DNA of 25,709 nt from a virus. The number at the start of each line of letters is the position of its first letter. Positions within the stretch are counted from its first letter, which is position 1. The stretch spans positions 1 to 25,709 of IMG/VR virus record IMGVR_UViG_3300030104_001158. One strand, given 5' to 3'. Of the stretch, positions 1 through 7,767 are shown piece after piece. The notes under the pieces are model-generated. The model was not told the origin of the DNA. It saw only the letters and a program-made list of their open reading frames with translations, and searched no databases. Position numbers and translations under genes: made by a program.

Positions 1-210
1 GGTTATTTGGCTACAGATGGAGCGACTTTAGCAGGATGGGTTATTGAATTAGAAAAAAACAAACAAGAAAGAGGTTTAACAAAAAGAGATATTTATCTTA
101 TGCCTTTTGATGATTTAGCTGATCTTACAGAAGATCAAATAGAATCTATGAATAGTGAAGCACTAAACGAATTTAATAGACGTTTTAGTCAAACACAACC
201 AATATACTAA
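1..210 (+). CDS. C-terminal end of an unidentified late protein (5' truncated)
   Basis: The reading frame is already open at base 1 (Gly-Tyr-Leu...) and runs to a TAA at 208-210, so only about the last 69 residues are visible. A TTG at base 7 is probably internal rather than a start. The visible part is charged and polar, with no cysteines or membrane segment. It contains an acidic stretch (DDLADLTEDQIESMNSEAL) that looks helical. It is followed 18 bp later by the 775-aa structural protein in the same direction, so it probably belongs to the late virion gene block. I do not recognise the family and assign no function. Confidence 0.6.
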   Translation, partial: GYLATDGATLAGWVIELEKNKQERGLTKRDIYLMPFDDLADLTEDQIESMNSEALNEFNRRFSQTQPIY

Positions 211-228
211 TAATTTAAAAGGTTTTTT

Positions 229-2556
229 ATGTCAGAGAAAAAAGAAAATCAAGACTCTCTTGCAAAAACTTTAGCTTTAGAAAATCTTAGAAAAGCTAAA
301 GAGGATAAAAATAAATTTATTTTGCCAGATAGAGGTAATGGAATAACAGGGGATGTAGATGTAAATATCGCTCCTCCTGTACCGACAGATGAGGTTGTGG
401 CTCCAAAAAGAACTGTGAATATTAGAGGTTCAGAGATTGACCTTGATAAAGATTATCTTCGAGAACATTCCAATTTCTCTATAGCATCTGGAATGGGAAG
501 TGAAGGCATGGATCTTGTAGGAACAAAAGTAGATATTCCTGATGAATATCCTTTATATTCTAAAGATGGTGTTCAAGTTCCAATACCGAAACCAGTGCAA
601 TTCGTTCTTGAAACATTAACAAGTTTAGGAGTTAATGTTGCAGGACTTGGAATTGCAGGAATTGCAGGTTTAGTCGGTTTAATGGGTGATCTTCTTGTTT
701 CGGCATTTGGAATGGAGCAATCGGAAGCAGAAAGATTAGCTAGAGATGTTATGGCTGCTCCTGAAGCTTTTGCAGGAAAGCTAGGAACTTTGCCACTTAC
801 AAAAATAGAACGTGGAGCAATTCCTAAAATACCAGAAGTTAAAGACACAGATAAAAAACCAATCGAAACCACGGTAAAACCAGTCGAAACTCCTGAAATG
901 ACGGAAGCAGAAATAGGGAAACTAATAAGAACGGCTGCCTCTAAGGGTATGGGTTCTGATAGAGCTTTAGAAAAGTTAATTGCTCAGGCAAAAATTAATC
1001 CTGAAATTAAAGAAATGGCAGAACGTCTAGGGTTTAATTTGCCTTTTGATATTTTTGCCGAAGGAGAAATTGTTAAAAGAGCTGCAGGACTTACTAGAGA
1101 TGTAAAGACTTCTGTTGCTGAAGTGACATTTAGAGCAGAAGTACAAGACGCTATTAATCGTGCGGATCAAATTGTTAAAGAACTTGGAGCTACAGATTTA
1201 TCAACAATTTCTTTTAAAATAGGCGATGAACTCCGAACAACGCAAGAAACTTTAAAAAAAAGAGAAAGCGATTTGTATGATAGAGTTGATGGCAATGAAG
1301 AAGAAAATATTGTTGGATTAATAGATCATACTAATAATGCAACTTTAACAAATACTTTAAACGAAATTAACAAAATAGCTAAAAAATTAGGTGGTGAAAA
1401 ATTTTTAAAGCCAAAAATAAAAAAAATATTACAAGATGAAGATTACACTTATGGAAGGCTTTTAAGTATAAAAGAGGAAATAGGGGATGCAGCTTTTAAA
1501 AATAAAGGTGAATATGTTGATAGTCCTACATCAACTTTAATTAAAATATATAATGCAATAAAAAAAGATCAATTTGAAAACGCAATTCGTATTGGTGGGG
1601 ATGAAGTAGACGATCTGTTGAAAACTGCAAATCAATTAACTGTAAAACGAAAAAACTTGGAAAAACTTGCTGTAACAATATTAGGAAAAGATTTGCAAGG
1701 ATCTGTTGCTCCAAAATTAACAGGTGCAATAACTTCTGGTGCAAAAGGTAACATATCAAGTACAAACAGAATTATAAAGGCTATTCCAAAAGAATTTAGA
1801 AAAGAGGCAATACTTACAGCTCTTCAAGATGCGACTAGAGGAAAAGACATATCAGGAAATGTAAATTTTGGGTTAGCACAATTTAATACTATGTATCAAA
1901 AATTAAAAGATCAAAAAGTTGTATTCAAAGAACTTTCAAAAGAATTAGGACCAGAAACAACAAAAGTTTTAGATGAGTTGTCAGAAATATCAAAAAGAAT
2001 AACTATAGCTAGAGCTAATGTAGATGTCACTGGAAAAGCAAATCAAGCCGTATTACTGAATACAATGCAAGCCGAAGGTATTTTAGAAAAGTTTTTAGGT
2101 GGTAGCGTATTGGCACGAGTAACAAGAGGTGGGCTAGGAGGAGCTGCAGGTTTAATCTCAGGAGTTCCAATAGTTGCTCCTGCAACCGCAGCAATATTTC
2201 AAGCAATAAAGATTTCTCCAAAAGAACGATTAAAAATGGCAGGAGATTTGTTTAACGACACAAGATTTAAAACTTTAATTGATAATATTTCTGAAACTGG
2301 CACGGCATCAGTTAAAACTATAAATGACTTGGCAAACTCCCCTGTCTATAGACGTTGGGCAAAAACAATGGGTATAGAAGATCCTCGTAACTGGTTAAAC
2401 ACGGCTATTGTAGGAACAGCGGATACGGACGCAATACCAGTCGAGCCAGAGGGAATACCCACAGAAACAGAAGAATTAACACAGTCTTCGGCATTGCAGA
2501 GTATTATTGAGCGAACAGATTCAGAAACGAGAGATCGTATTTTGCAACAGGTGTAG
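229..2556 (+). CDS. Large probable internal virion / DNA-ejection protein
   Basis: This 775-aa protein is one of the largest in the window. The N-terminal 110 residues are charged and probably extended. A hydrophobic Gly/Ala/Leu-rich segment at about 123-162 (AGLGIAGIAGLVGLMGDLL core) could insert in a membrane. Residues about 225-620 are long, Lys/Glu/Leu-rich helices with coiled-coil character. A second Gly/Ala-rich patch (GGLGGAAGLISGVPIVAP) lies at about 634-651, and the tail is acidic. This architecture, next to small membrane proteins at the end of the late block, resembles internal core or ejection proteins of short-tailed phages. No lysozyme or transglycosylase motif is visible. The gene is strikingly A-rich compared with the portal gene. 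The function is inferred from architecture and context, not from a diagnostic motif. Confidence 0.6.
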   Translation: MSEKKENQDSLAKTLALENLRKAKEDKNKFILPDRGNGITGDVDVNIAPPVPTDEVVAPKRTVNIRGSEIDLDKDYLREHSNFSIASGMGSEGMDLVGTKVDIPDEYPLYSKDGVQVPIPKPVQFVLETLTSLGVNVAGLGIAGIAGLVGLMGDLLVSAFGMEQSEAERLARDVMAAPEAFAGKLGTLPLTKIERGAIPKIPEVKDTDKKPIETTVKPVETPEMTEAEIGKLIRTAASKGMGSDRALEKLIAQAKINPEIKEMAERLGFNLPFDIFAEGEIVKRAAGLTRDVKTSVAEVTFRAEVQDAINRADQIVKELGATDLSTISFKIGDELRTTQETLKKRESDLYDRVDGNEEENIVGLIDHTNNATLTNTLNEINKIAKKLGGEKFLKPKIKKILQDEDYTYGRLLSIKEEIGDAAFKNKGEYVDSPTSTLIKIYNAIKKDQFENAIRIGGDEVDDLLKTANQLTVKRKNLEKLAVTILGKDLQGSVAPKLTGAITSGAKGNISSTNRIIKAIPKEFRKEAILTALQDATRGKDISGNVNFGLAQFNTMYQKLKDQKVVFKELSKELGPETTKVLDELSEISKRITIARANVDVTGKANQAVLLNTMQAEGILEKFLGGSVLARVTRGGLGGAAGLISGVPIVAPATAAIFQAIKISPKERLKMAGDLFNDTRFKTLIDNISETGTASVKTINDLANSPVYRRWAKTMGIEDPRNWLNTAIVGTADTDAIPVEPEGIPTETEELTQSSALQSIIERTDSETRDRILQQV

Positions 2557-2569
2557 CTAAGTTTTAAAG

Positions 2570-2812
2570 ATGAAAGACGAAGAAAAGACAAAAGAAGATT
2601 TTAAGAACGAAGACAAGGCAGCTTTGAGAAGACAACTTGCACAACTTCGGATGGCAAGATATACATTAATGTCGATGGGAGTTTTTACGGCAGCAATGTT
2701 TTTTGTATCGGTAGAAAGGGTAAATGCTTTGTCAGACATATCAAATTTATTTTATCTCAGTGGTGCAGGAATAGTTGGAGCCTACATGGGATTCAACTCA
2801 AAAAGGTTTTAA
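2570..2812 (+). CDS. Small two-helix membrane protein (holin-like), paralogue of the gene at 3320
   Basis: This 80-aa protein has a very charged N-terminus (about 30 residues of Lys/Glu/Asp/Arg). Two hydrophobic helices follow, at about 32-48 (TLMSMGVFTAAMFFVSV) and 61-75 (FYLSGAGIVGAYMGF). The C-terminus reads SGAGIVGAYMGFNS, which closely matches SGLVGAYFGFS in the protein at 3320-3580. The two therefore look like diverged copies of one family. Size, two membrane segments and charged ends fit a class II holin or another small virion or envelope protein, but nothing in the sequence proves lysis. It begins 14 bp after the preceding stop with only a weak ribosome site. Confidence 0.6.
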   Translation: MKDEEKTKEDFKNEDKAALRRQLAQLRMARYTLMSMGVFTAAMFFVSVERVNALSDISNLFYLSGAGIVGAYMGFNSKRF

Positions 2813-2824
2813 AAGGATAGTACA

Positions 2825-3247
2825 ATGGATCCGTTGTCCTTGGCCCTCATTTCGTTTTCAGCATTAAAAAAGGGCATTTCGCTTGGAAAAGATATCTCAT
2901 CTATGGGGAAGGATTTAAATAAGGTCTTTCAATTTATAGATGGTACAAAGGCAGCCCAAAAGTCTGGAAATAAAAATGATCCATTATCTGACTATATTGC
3001 CTATGAAAAAGCCCTGGATATGGAAAAAGAGCTTATGGACGTTATCTGGCAGACCAGGGGTTCCAAAGGGGTCGCAACTTTTAAACGCATGAGAGCACAA
3101 GCTACGGAAAGAGACAGGCAGTCTAAATACGCTGCTGTGGCTCGTAAAAACAGAATATTAAATGTTTTATCAATTTTTTTAGGATTAAGTATAACATTAG
3201 GTGGAGGAGCAGTTTTAATCTGGGCAGCAATTGAGTTTAAGCCCTAG
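2825..3247 (+). CDS. Conserved-type phage protein with a C-terminal membrane anchor
   Basis: This 140-aa protein has an amphipathic, Lys-rich N-terminal region (ALKKGISLGKDISSMGKDLNK). The central helical stretch is rich in charged residues (about 55-110). One strong hydrophobic helix lies near the C-terminus at about 114-136 (LSIFLGLSITLGGGAVLIWAA), followed by a very short tail. A tail-anchored membrane protein placed between two small membrane proteins suggests a virion membrane-interaction or lysis-related role. I recall similar small proteins beside internal virion genes of marine phages but cannot name the family. A GGATAG stretch six bases upstream of the ATG is the likely ribosome site. 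Confidence 0.6.
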   Translation: MDPLSLALISFSALKKGISLGKDISSMGKDLNKVFQFIDGTKAAQKSGNKNDPLSDYIAYEKALDMEKELMDVIWQTRGSKGVATFKRMRAQATERDRQSKYAAVARKNRILNVLSIFLGLSITLGGGAVLIWAAIEFKP

Positions 3248-3319
3248 CCAGTTGATTATTTTTTCTATTGTGTTATTGTTTCTCTCATATTTAGATTCAA
3301 TAACGCCTCCACTTCCAAC

Positions 3320-3580
3320 ATGGATGTTAATAAAATGAACGAAATGATACCAGATAAAAAAGCTTACCAAAGCAATAGACGCATTATGTGTTACATAGCG
3401 TTGGGTCTTATGGCTATGACAACGGTGGCAACTATCTGGAACCCTGTACGCATGGCACACGCTGATGGAGCTATCATGACGCAGTACATAGCTCTCAGTG
3501 GTTTAGTCGGAGCGTACTTTGGATTCAGTCGGACATCAGGTTCAGCATCAAAAACTAAAAAAGAAGTGGAGATGACCTGA
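3320..3580 (+). CDS. Second small two-helix membrane protein, paralogue of the gene at 2570
   Basis: This 86-aa protein has two hydrophobic helices at about 23-40 (MCYIALGLMAMTTVATIW) and 55-70 (YIALSGLVGAYFGFS), followed by a Lys-rich, Ser-rich tail. The second helix and its LSG-VGAY-GFS signature are shared with the protein at 2570-2812; the first helix is only loosely similar. The 72-bp gap before it is unusually long for this block. The ATG at 3320 has no clear Shine-Dalgarno sequence, and ATGs at codons 6 and 9 are alternatives. Its TGA overlaps the ATG of the next gene (TGATG at 3578-3582), so the two are translationally coupled. Confidence 0.6.
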   Translation: MDVNKMNEMIPDKKAYQSNRRIMCYIALGLMAMTTVATIWNPVRMAHADGAIMTQYIALSGLVGAYFGFSRTSGSASKTKKEVEMT

Positions 3581-4176
3581 TGTGTAGTGGCTTTGGAGGA
3601 TTAGATAAAATAACACCTGAAACTCCTGATTACTCAAAACGGATTGAAGGTCTTTTATTGGAAGCTCCACAACCCTCATCACCTCCTATTGACGGTGGGG
3701 GAATGTCTCCACTTGCAGAACCCGACGTAATTAAACCAACAGTAGCACCTCCATCTATGGGAGGTGGTGGAGATGAAACTATGGGAGGAGAGACTTCCCT
3801 TTCAGAAGGCATATTAGTATTACCCCATGGTGGGGGAATGCCTTTTAACCCATTCGGAGGCAGAGGAGGCATGGGTAGACAGGGAGTAAGACCATACCTT
3901 CAATCTATTATTTCTTTAGCTCGAAACAAAGAATTAAATGATATTGATGAAAAAACAGGGCCATATATTGAAGAAGTGCAACAAATAACAGATAGAACTT
4001 TTCCAGATTTATTTAGTGGCAGTGGCATGGGAAGTCTTGGCGGTTTTTATGGTGGTGGAATGAGGGGTCTTATTGGTTCTTCGGTTGCCGACGCAAGACC
4101 TGCTTCTGACATAGGATCAAATCCCTTTGTCCAGTCACGGAAAAACACGGGACCATATCAACTTTCTAGAAAATAA
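3580..4176 (+). CDS. Gly/Pro-rich putative structural protein
   Basis: This 198-aa protein starts MCSGFGG. It is dominated by low-complexity Gly/Met/Pro segments: DGGGM, MGGGGD, MGGE, HGGGM, FGGRGGMG and YGGGMRG. A short ordered-looking helical part lies between (about 103-145, LQSIISLARNKELNDIDEK...). The short N-terminal Cys-Gly start is common in small virion-associated phage proteins, but there is no signal peptide, so it is not a convincing lipoprotein. It is coupled to the upstream membrane protein. It ends exactly one base before the last codon of the opposing early operon, with no spacer or terminator between. Function is unknown; a virion or ejection-apparatus role is inferred from position. 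Confidence 0.6.
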   Translation: MCSGFGGLDKITPETPDYSKRIEGLLLEAPQPSSPPIDGGGMSPLAEPDVIKPTVAPPSMGGGGDETMGGETSLSEGILVLPHGGGMPFNPFGGRGGMGRQGVRPYLQSIISLARNKELNDIDEKTGPYIEEVQQITDRTFPDLFSGSGMGSLGGFYGGGMRGLIGSSVADARPASDIGSNPFVQSRKNTGPYQLSRK

Positions 4177-4590
4177 TTAACCTGTTATTGTTGTAGCCAA
4201 TTCACTCCAATCCTCATTAGTCATATTTCCTTTTTTATAAAACGTGCAGAACTTCAAGAAGTCTGGGCGTGACGGACGATTGTAAAGCAAGTCAACATAT
4301 CCTGCATTAACCAGTGCAATAAAGTCCCTGCCAATTCTAATCAACACCCAACTTGCTCCACCGTTTTTAAAGTGCTCCGCTGCCCAGTACATTTGATTTA
4401 ACTTCAATCCACTGCTGATTCGGTTTTTAGGAAACTTATCCAAATATTTAAGTTCTATCCATCCAGACTTTCCTTTGTGAATATAATGAATGTCAGGCAT
4501 CCCTTTGGTTACTTTATTTTCCACACGGTACATTTTATTAATTGGTAATTTATCTCTTAATAAATTCCAGAATTGCTTTTCACTTCCCAT
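4177..4590 (-). CDS. PD-(D/E)XK (VRR-NUC-like) nuclease
   Basis: This 137-aa protein has the PD-(D/E)XK nuclease signature: GMPDIHYI with Asp33, followed by WIELKYLD with Glu46 and Lys48. An upstream acidic residue (Glu4) lies in the first helix. Small standalone nucleases of this fold in phages process replication or recombination intermediates, often as Holliday-junction or flap nucleases of the VRR-NUC type. The gene is the last of the leftward early operon and is coupled to the SNF2-like helicase (ATG overlaps the helicase TAA in TAATG at 4588-4592). This helicase-nuclease pairing is common in phages. The fold call is strong; the exact substrate is not known. Confidence 0.8.
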   Translation of the reverse strand: MGSEKQFWNLLRDKLPINKMYRVENKVTKGMPDIHYIHKGKSGWIELKYLDKFPKNRISSGLKLNQMYWAAEHFKNGGASWVLIRIGRDFIALVNAGYVDLLYNRPSRPDFLKFCTFYKKGNMTNEDWSELATTITG

Positions 4591-6290
4591 TAGACTTCCT
4601 CCTCCTCTAAAAATATTGACATTGGATCTTTTGTTATCATGTCGGCAATCGACTTCTTATCTCGAAGTGCCTTGATAATTTTACTATCGATAGACTTCTG
4701 ACATTCTATATCGATATAGGTAACATTCGTTTTGGTTCCGATACGGTGGCATCGATCTTCACTTTGAAGACGCTGCTCTAAATCAAAACTATTTGAATAG
4801 TAGATTGCATACTCAGCAGCAGTCAGCGTTATACCAGTTCCTCCTGCCTGTGGAGTTCCAACAAAGTACCTAATCTTTGGATCGTTCTGGAAACGCTCAA
4901 TAGCGTACACTCTAGCACCTGGTGATACATCTCCGTGGTATGACACTGCCTGATCGCCCAACAGCTTCTCTATGACCCTTATATCGGGTCTAAAGCGTGC
5001 CCAGATAATCGTCTTGGAGTTGATCCCACTCAGAATGTCTTTGAGAGCTTCAATCCGTGGGTTTTTATCGTCAATAGCTTCGATGCCATCTTCCGTTGGA
5101 AACCAACCGCATAATATCTGTTGCATCCTCAGAAGCCGTGTAATTGCCTCTGGAGCCTCTATTGTCTCTCCACCTAGTTCTGCAATGAAAGACTTCTTCA
5201 TCGTGGTGTAGAGCTTTCTCTGTTTCTCTGACATGTCAACGTAATATCTCTGGTAGATCTTGTCAGGTAAATCCAAGCAATCTTTCTTCAGCACTCGAAA
5301 GGAATGTGAATCAATAGAACGAACAAGTTCATCTGTATTTTGATAGGACACAATTTGTTTTTGCTCATAGCCACCCATGACGCAGTATCTTGCTTTGAAA
5401 CTATAGTAGCTGTCGTACCCCAGAATATTTGGATCTAGAAACTTAAACTGGCTGTAGGCATCCTCAGCACCCTTCGTCACTGGTGTACCTGTCAGGATGC
5501 GTCGGTACTTGGCAAGTTTTCCAAACTTTGTAATTGCCTTGGTTCTCTTCGCAGAAGGTGTCTTGATCCGTGTGCTCTCATCCACAACCATCATGATGTC
5601 GTTTGCCAGTAATATCTTCTGCATGTGGTAAATCGCTTTGGGTGAGCTGAACGCCTCGACATTAAAGGTAAATACTCTCAGGCAATCTTTTGCCATTGAC
5701 ACCTCGTCAAATCGCTCCTGTTCTTTTTTATTCATACCTGAACGGTAAAACACAGTCTCCCTTGGACACCAGTCAGGAAGGTGAATATCAATTTCTTTCA
5801 GCCAATTTCTGTGGACTAAATTCGGTGCGATGACTACCAAGCAATTTATCTTACCACCTGCGTAAAGATAAGCAGCGTTATCAATAATAACTTTTGTCTT
5901 TCCAGTTCCTTGTTCCATTAACAGTCCAAAGTTCTGCTTATCACGAGATATGTAGAAAGCTTTACGCTGATGCTTGAAGGGAACAGTCTTAAAATCAAAG
6001 TCATCGTTAGCAGGGAGATCTACCTTTTTATTCTTCAGGGTATCTTCCGCTGCCTTCAGATTATCAATGTAATTATCAAGATGATGGACAACATCATCGT
6101 CCCAAGTGCAGTCAGGCCAAAACTTATGTATCCGTGCTATGGTTGCACCAGTCGGTTGAAACAACAACTCTCGTGCAATCCATCTCTTAAATGACGGAAG
6201 TGTTTCCACCTTCTGGAGAACATCGGAATCCACCTTGTCAAACTTCAACAGGCAGTATTTATTTCCGTATGGACCTTTCGTTATTCTCAT
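4590..6290 (-). CDS. SNF2-type DEAD/DEAH superfamily 2 helicase/translocase
   Basis: This 566-aa protein carries the full set of SF2 motifs in order. Walker A is MEQGTGKT (125-132), the DEAH-type motif II is VVDEST (235-240), and motif III is LTGTP (266-270). In the second RecA domain are a motif IV region (IIWARFRPDIRVIEKLL), motif V (GTGITLTAA) and motif VI QSEDRCHRIG (509-518). The QxxxRxxRIG form is typical of SNF2/Rad54-like translocases. It likely remodels DNA or protein-DNA complexes during phage replication or recombination, powered by ATP. It lies just upstream of the PD-(D/E)XK nuclease and 3 bp downstream of the small gene at 6293. Length is normal for the phage subfamily, which lacks large accessory domains. 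Confidence 0.92.
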   Translation of the reverse strand: MRITKGPYGNKYCLLKFDKVDSDVLQKVETLPSFKRWIARELLFQPTGATIARIHKFWPDCTWDDDVVHHLDNYIDNLKAAEDTLKNKKVDLPANDDFDFKTVPFKHQRKAFYISRDKQNFGLLMEQGTGKTKVIIDNAAYLYAGGKINCLVVIAPNLVHRNWLKEIDIHLPDWCPRETVFYRSGMNKKEQERFDEVSMAKDCLRVFTFNVEAFSSPKAIYHMQKILLANDIMMVVDESTRIKTPSAKRTKAITKFGKLAKYRRILTGTPVTKGAEDAYSQFKFLDPNILGYDSYYSFKARYCVMGGYEQKQIVSYQNTDELVRSIDSHSFRVLKKDCLDLPDKIYQRYYVDMSEKQRKLYTTMKKSFIAELGGETIEAPEAITRLLRMQQILCGWFPTEDGIEAIDDKNPRIEALKDILSGINSKTIIWARFRPDIRVIEKLLGDQAVSYHGDVSPGARVYAIERFQNDPKIRYFVGTPQAGGTGITLTAAEYAIYYSNSFDLEQRLQSEDRCHRIGTKTNVTYIDIECQKSIDSKIIKALRDKKSIADMITKDPMSIFLEEEEV

Positions 6291-6292
6291 GA

Positions 6293-6490
6293 CTATCTCC
6301 AGTTCTTTCTATCGTCTTCGCTCTCAAAGCCAAGATTGTACTCGTTAATCTGATCTTTGGTCATATCCTCACGGAGAACTTTCTTAACTCCGCAACCGTC
6401 AAGCCAAATGTGGGGATTTGATGGTCTACCGTAGTAGGCATCCATTCTCCCCCGATCAAAGGGGGAGCCGTGGGATTTGCTGATACTCAT
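6293..6490 (-). CDS. Small conserved phage protein, SHGSPFDRGRMDAYYGR type
   Basis: This 65-aa protein begins MSISKSHGSPFDRGRMDAYYGRP; an HGSPFDRG...D-YYGR-x-P-HIW core recurs in small phage proteins of unknown function. I chose the ATG at 6490 because it overlaps the upstream gene's TGA as ATGA. A longer reading from 6514 adds eight residues but has no ribosome site. The second half is charged and probably helical (LREDMTKDQINEYNLGFESEDDRK). A perfect 7-bp GC hairpin (stems CTCCCCC and GGGGGAG, 6447-6467) lies inside the coding sequence over the SPFDRG codons. No function is known. Confidence 0.65.
   Translation of the reverse strand: MSISKSHGSPFDRGRMDAYYGRPSNPHIWLDGCGVKKVLREDMTKDQINEYNLGFESEDDRKNWR
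6447..6467. repeat. GC-rich inverted repeat inside a small gene
   Basis: Stems CTCCCCC (6447-6453) and GGGGGAG (6461-6467) flank the 7-nt loop GATCAAA. It lies in the coding region of the small gene at 6293-6490. It is one of several G-rich perfect stems in an otherwise AT-rich sequence. No T-tract follows, so it is not a canonical terminator. Confidence 0.6.
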
Positions 6491-7119
6491 AGCAACCCCC
6501 ACTTCTCTGCACATATCGGTCCAATTCCTCGCTCAATACTGTCGTGTCGTGTTAGATCACGACCACAGCAAGAACAGTTACCAGTCTTTTTACCGTAGGC
6601 TACAGCGGAAGAAAGAGGGTCTTTAGAAATCTGCTCAAGCTTAGAACGAACTCCTTGAGCAGATAGTTTAAAACCACTCCTTTTAAAAAAATCATTATTA
6701 GCAAAGAATTTACCGTCCTTTACTTTTCCTGCATACTCACCTTCAATCTTAATATATAAAGCACCTGCATTTACACCATGGTCTGGTGCTCGAGAGATAA
6801 CAAGATCCTCATAACGGAACTTAGGAGTTTTAATAGCCTCATGGGCTTTATTGAACATAGCAACTACATTACTAAGATCGACTGAAGGAGCTTCAGCTTT
6901 CTGAGCTTTGTTTGCTTTTACCTTCATAAGCATTGCAATAGCAGCTCCAGTCTGCTTGTCTGAAAGTGTGCCACGCTTTGAATACTGCTCTACTAAAGAA
7001 GAAGCAAAAGAGTTCCAAGAAGAAATCTCTCTAAGATCATCTATAAGTCCTGAATTAGCTTTCTCGAATTCTACTTCTTTTCTCTTCTGAATTCCATATT
7101 TTGAAAAATTTATTCCCAT
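6487..7119 (-). CDS. DUF6011-like zinc-binding protein
   Basis: This 210-aa protein ends in a compact cysteine module, C-S-C-C-G-R-D-L-T then GIGPICAEKWG, in the last ~30 residues. This matches the DUF6011 pattern (CxCCGRxLT...SIxxGIGPxCxxKWG). The N-terminal half is helical and charged and includes GTLSDKQTGAAIAML, a segment often found in phage proteins carrying DUF6011. I chose the ATG at 7119: a Shine-Dalgarno box AGAAAGGAAG sits five bases upstream, whereas the longer reading from 7149 would put its start inside the leader. A sigma70-like promoter lies just upstream at 7152-7179, so this gene probably begins its own transcript. Function is unknown; nucleic-acid binding is plausible. Confidence 0.7.
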   Translation of the reverse strand: MGINFSKYGIQKRKEVEFEKANSGLIDDLREISSWNSFASSLVEQYSKRGTLSDKQTGAAIAMLMKVKANKAQKAEAPSVDLSNVVAMFNKAHEAIKTPKFRYEDLVISRAPDHGVNAGALYIKIEGEYAGKVKDGKFFANNDFFKRSGFKLSAQGVRSKLEQISKDPLSSAVAYGKKTGNCSCCGRDLTRHDSIERGIGPICAEKWGLL

Positions 7120-7151
7120 AATGTCTTCCTTTCTAAATATCTTATTCACTC

Positions 7152-7179
7152 AATATATATACTTTTCCAAGGATTGCAA
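7152..7179 (-). promoter_or_regulatory. Candidate sigma70-type promoter for the DUF6011-like/helicase/nuclease genes
   Basis: On the minus strand, -35 TTGCAA (7179-7174), a 16-bp spacer and -10 TATATT (7157-7152) precede the gene starting at 7119. This is one of the few non-coding gaps in the leftward block. The -35 lies in GGGTTGCAA, similar to GGTTGCAT in the candidate promoter at 13121-13149. Confidence 0.5.
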
Positions 7180-7222
7180 CCCCTGAGAGTAAAATAATTT
7201 TTTATTGAATGTTTATAGAAAC

Positions 7223-7759
7223 TTACAGTGTTCTACCATAGAATTTGGGTGTAAGTCCCTTTGTAAATTTATCGAAGTAATACCAACAGCAGTTGTCTTT
7301 TCCAGTGTTTTGCGAATCAGCTATCCATTTAACCCTGCCAACACTTACAATTTTGCGGAGGTACGGTAGATAATCGATACTTTGTTTTGTGTGCAGCCAG
7401 TCGGCATCAAACAAAAGCCACGTTGGAACTCCGACTTCCATCAAATGTAATAGCAGTGGGTGTAGAACTTTTCTGTCCCAAGGTGGATTAGTAATAATCA
7501 AATCGGTTTCCATAACATGAAAAAAATGAAGATCCATAGCATCTTGTTTTTTAATGTCTTCACGTTGTGGCTCAATGTCGGACTTAAACACGCACTTCAT
7601 GTTGTTCTTTTCAAGATGGTCAACAAGAGTTCCATCCCCTGCACATGGCTCCACAAAAAATTTTTGATCTTTTATATGTGGTAGGAGAGGTTTTACTGCC
7701 TGAAAAGGTGTTGGGTAGAAATCTCTTTCTACCCTATCAAAGTCACTTCGTTTACCGAT
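7223..7759 (-). CDS. DNA N6-adenine-type methyltransferase with a non-canonical start
   Basis: The conserved frame reads RSDFDRVERDFYPTPFQAV, then EPCAGDG (SAM-binding motif I), then ITNPPW (catalytic motif IV). This is the signature of phage adenine-N6 methyltransferases, which modify phage DNA against host restriction. The frame is open back to a TAA at 7777-7775. Between there and motif I there is no ATG, GTG or TTG; the first canonical start is the GTG at 7654, which codes for the Val just before EPCAGDG and would delete the DFYPTP region. Likely starts are ATC at 7759, six bases after TAGGA, or ATA at 7771, which overlaps the upstream TAG. I used 7759 (178 aa). A sequencing error removing a start codon is the alternative. 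Confidence 0.78.
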   Translation of the reverse strand: MGKRSDFDRVERDFYPTPFQAVKPLLPHIKDQKFFVEPCAGDGTLVDHLEKNNMKCVFKSDIEPQREDIKKQDAMDLHFFHVMETDLIITNPPWDRKVLHPLLLHLMEVGVPTWLLFDADWLHTKQSIDYLPYLRKIVSVGRVKWIADSQNTGKDNCCWYYFDKFTKGLTPKFYGRTL

Positions 7760-7767
7760 TTGATTTC

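Noticed and set aside
573-872. 99-aa minus-strand frame inside the internal virion gene
   Set aside because: It has no ribosome site and is fully contained in a long, well-supported + strand gene.
3690-3850. Repeated GGTGGGGGAATG in the Gly-rich gene as a regulatory repeat
   Set aside because: It is explained by repeated GGGM codons in a low-complexity protein.
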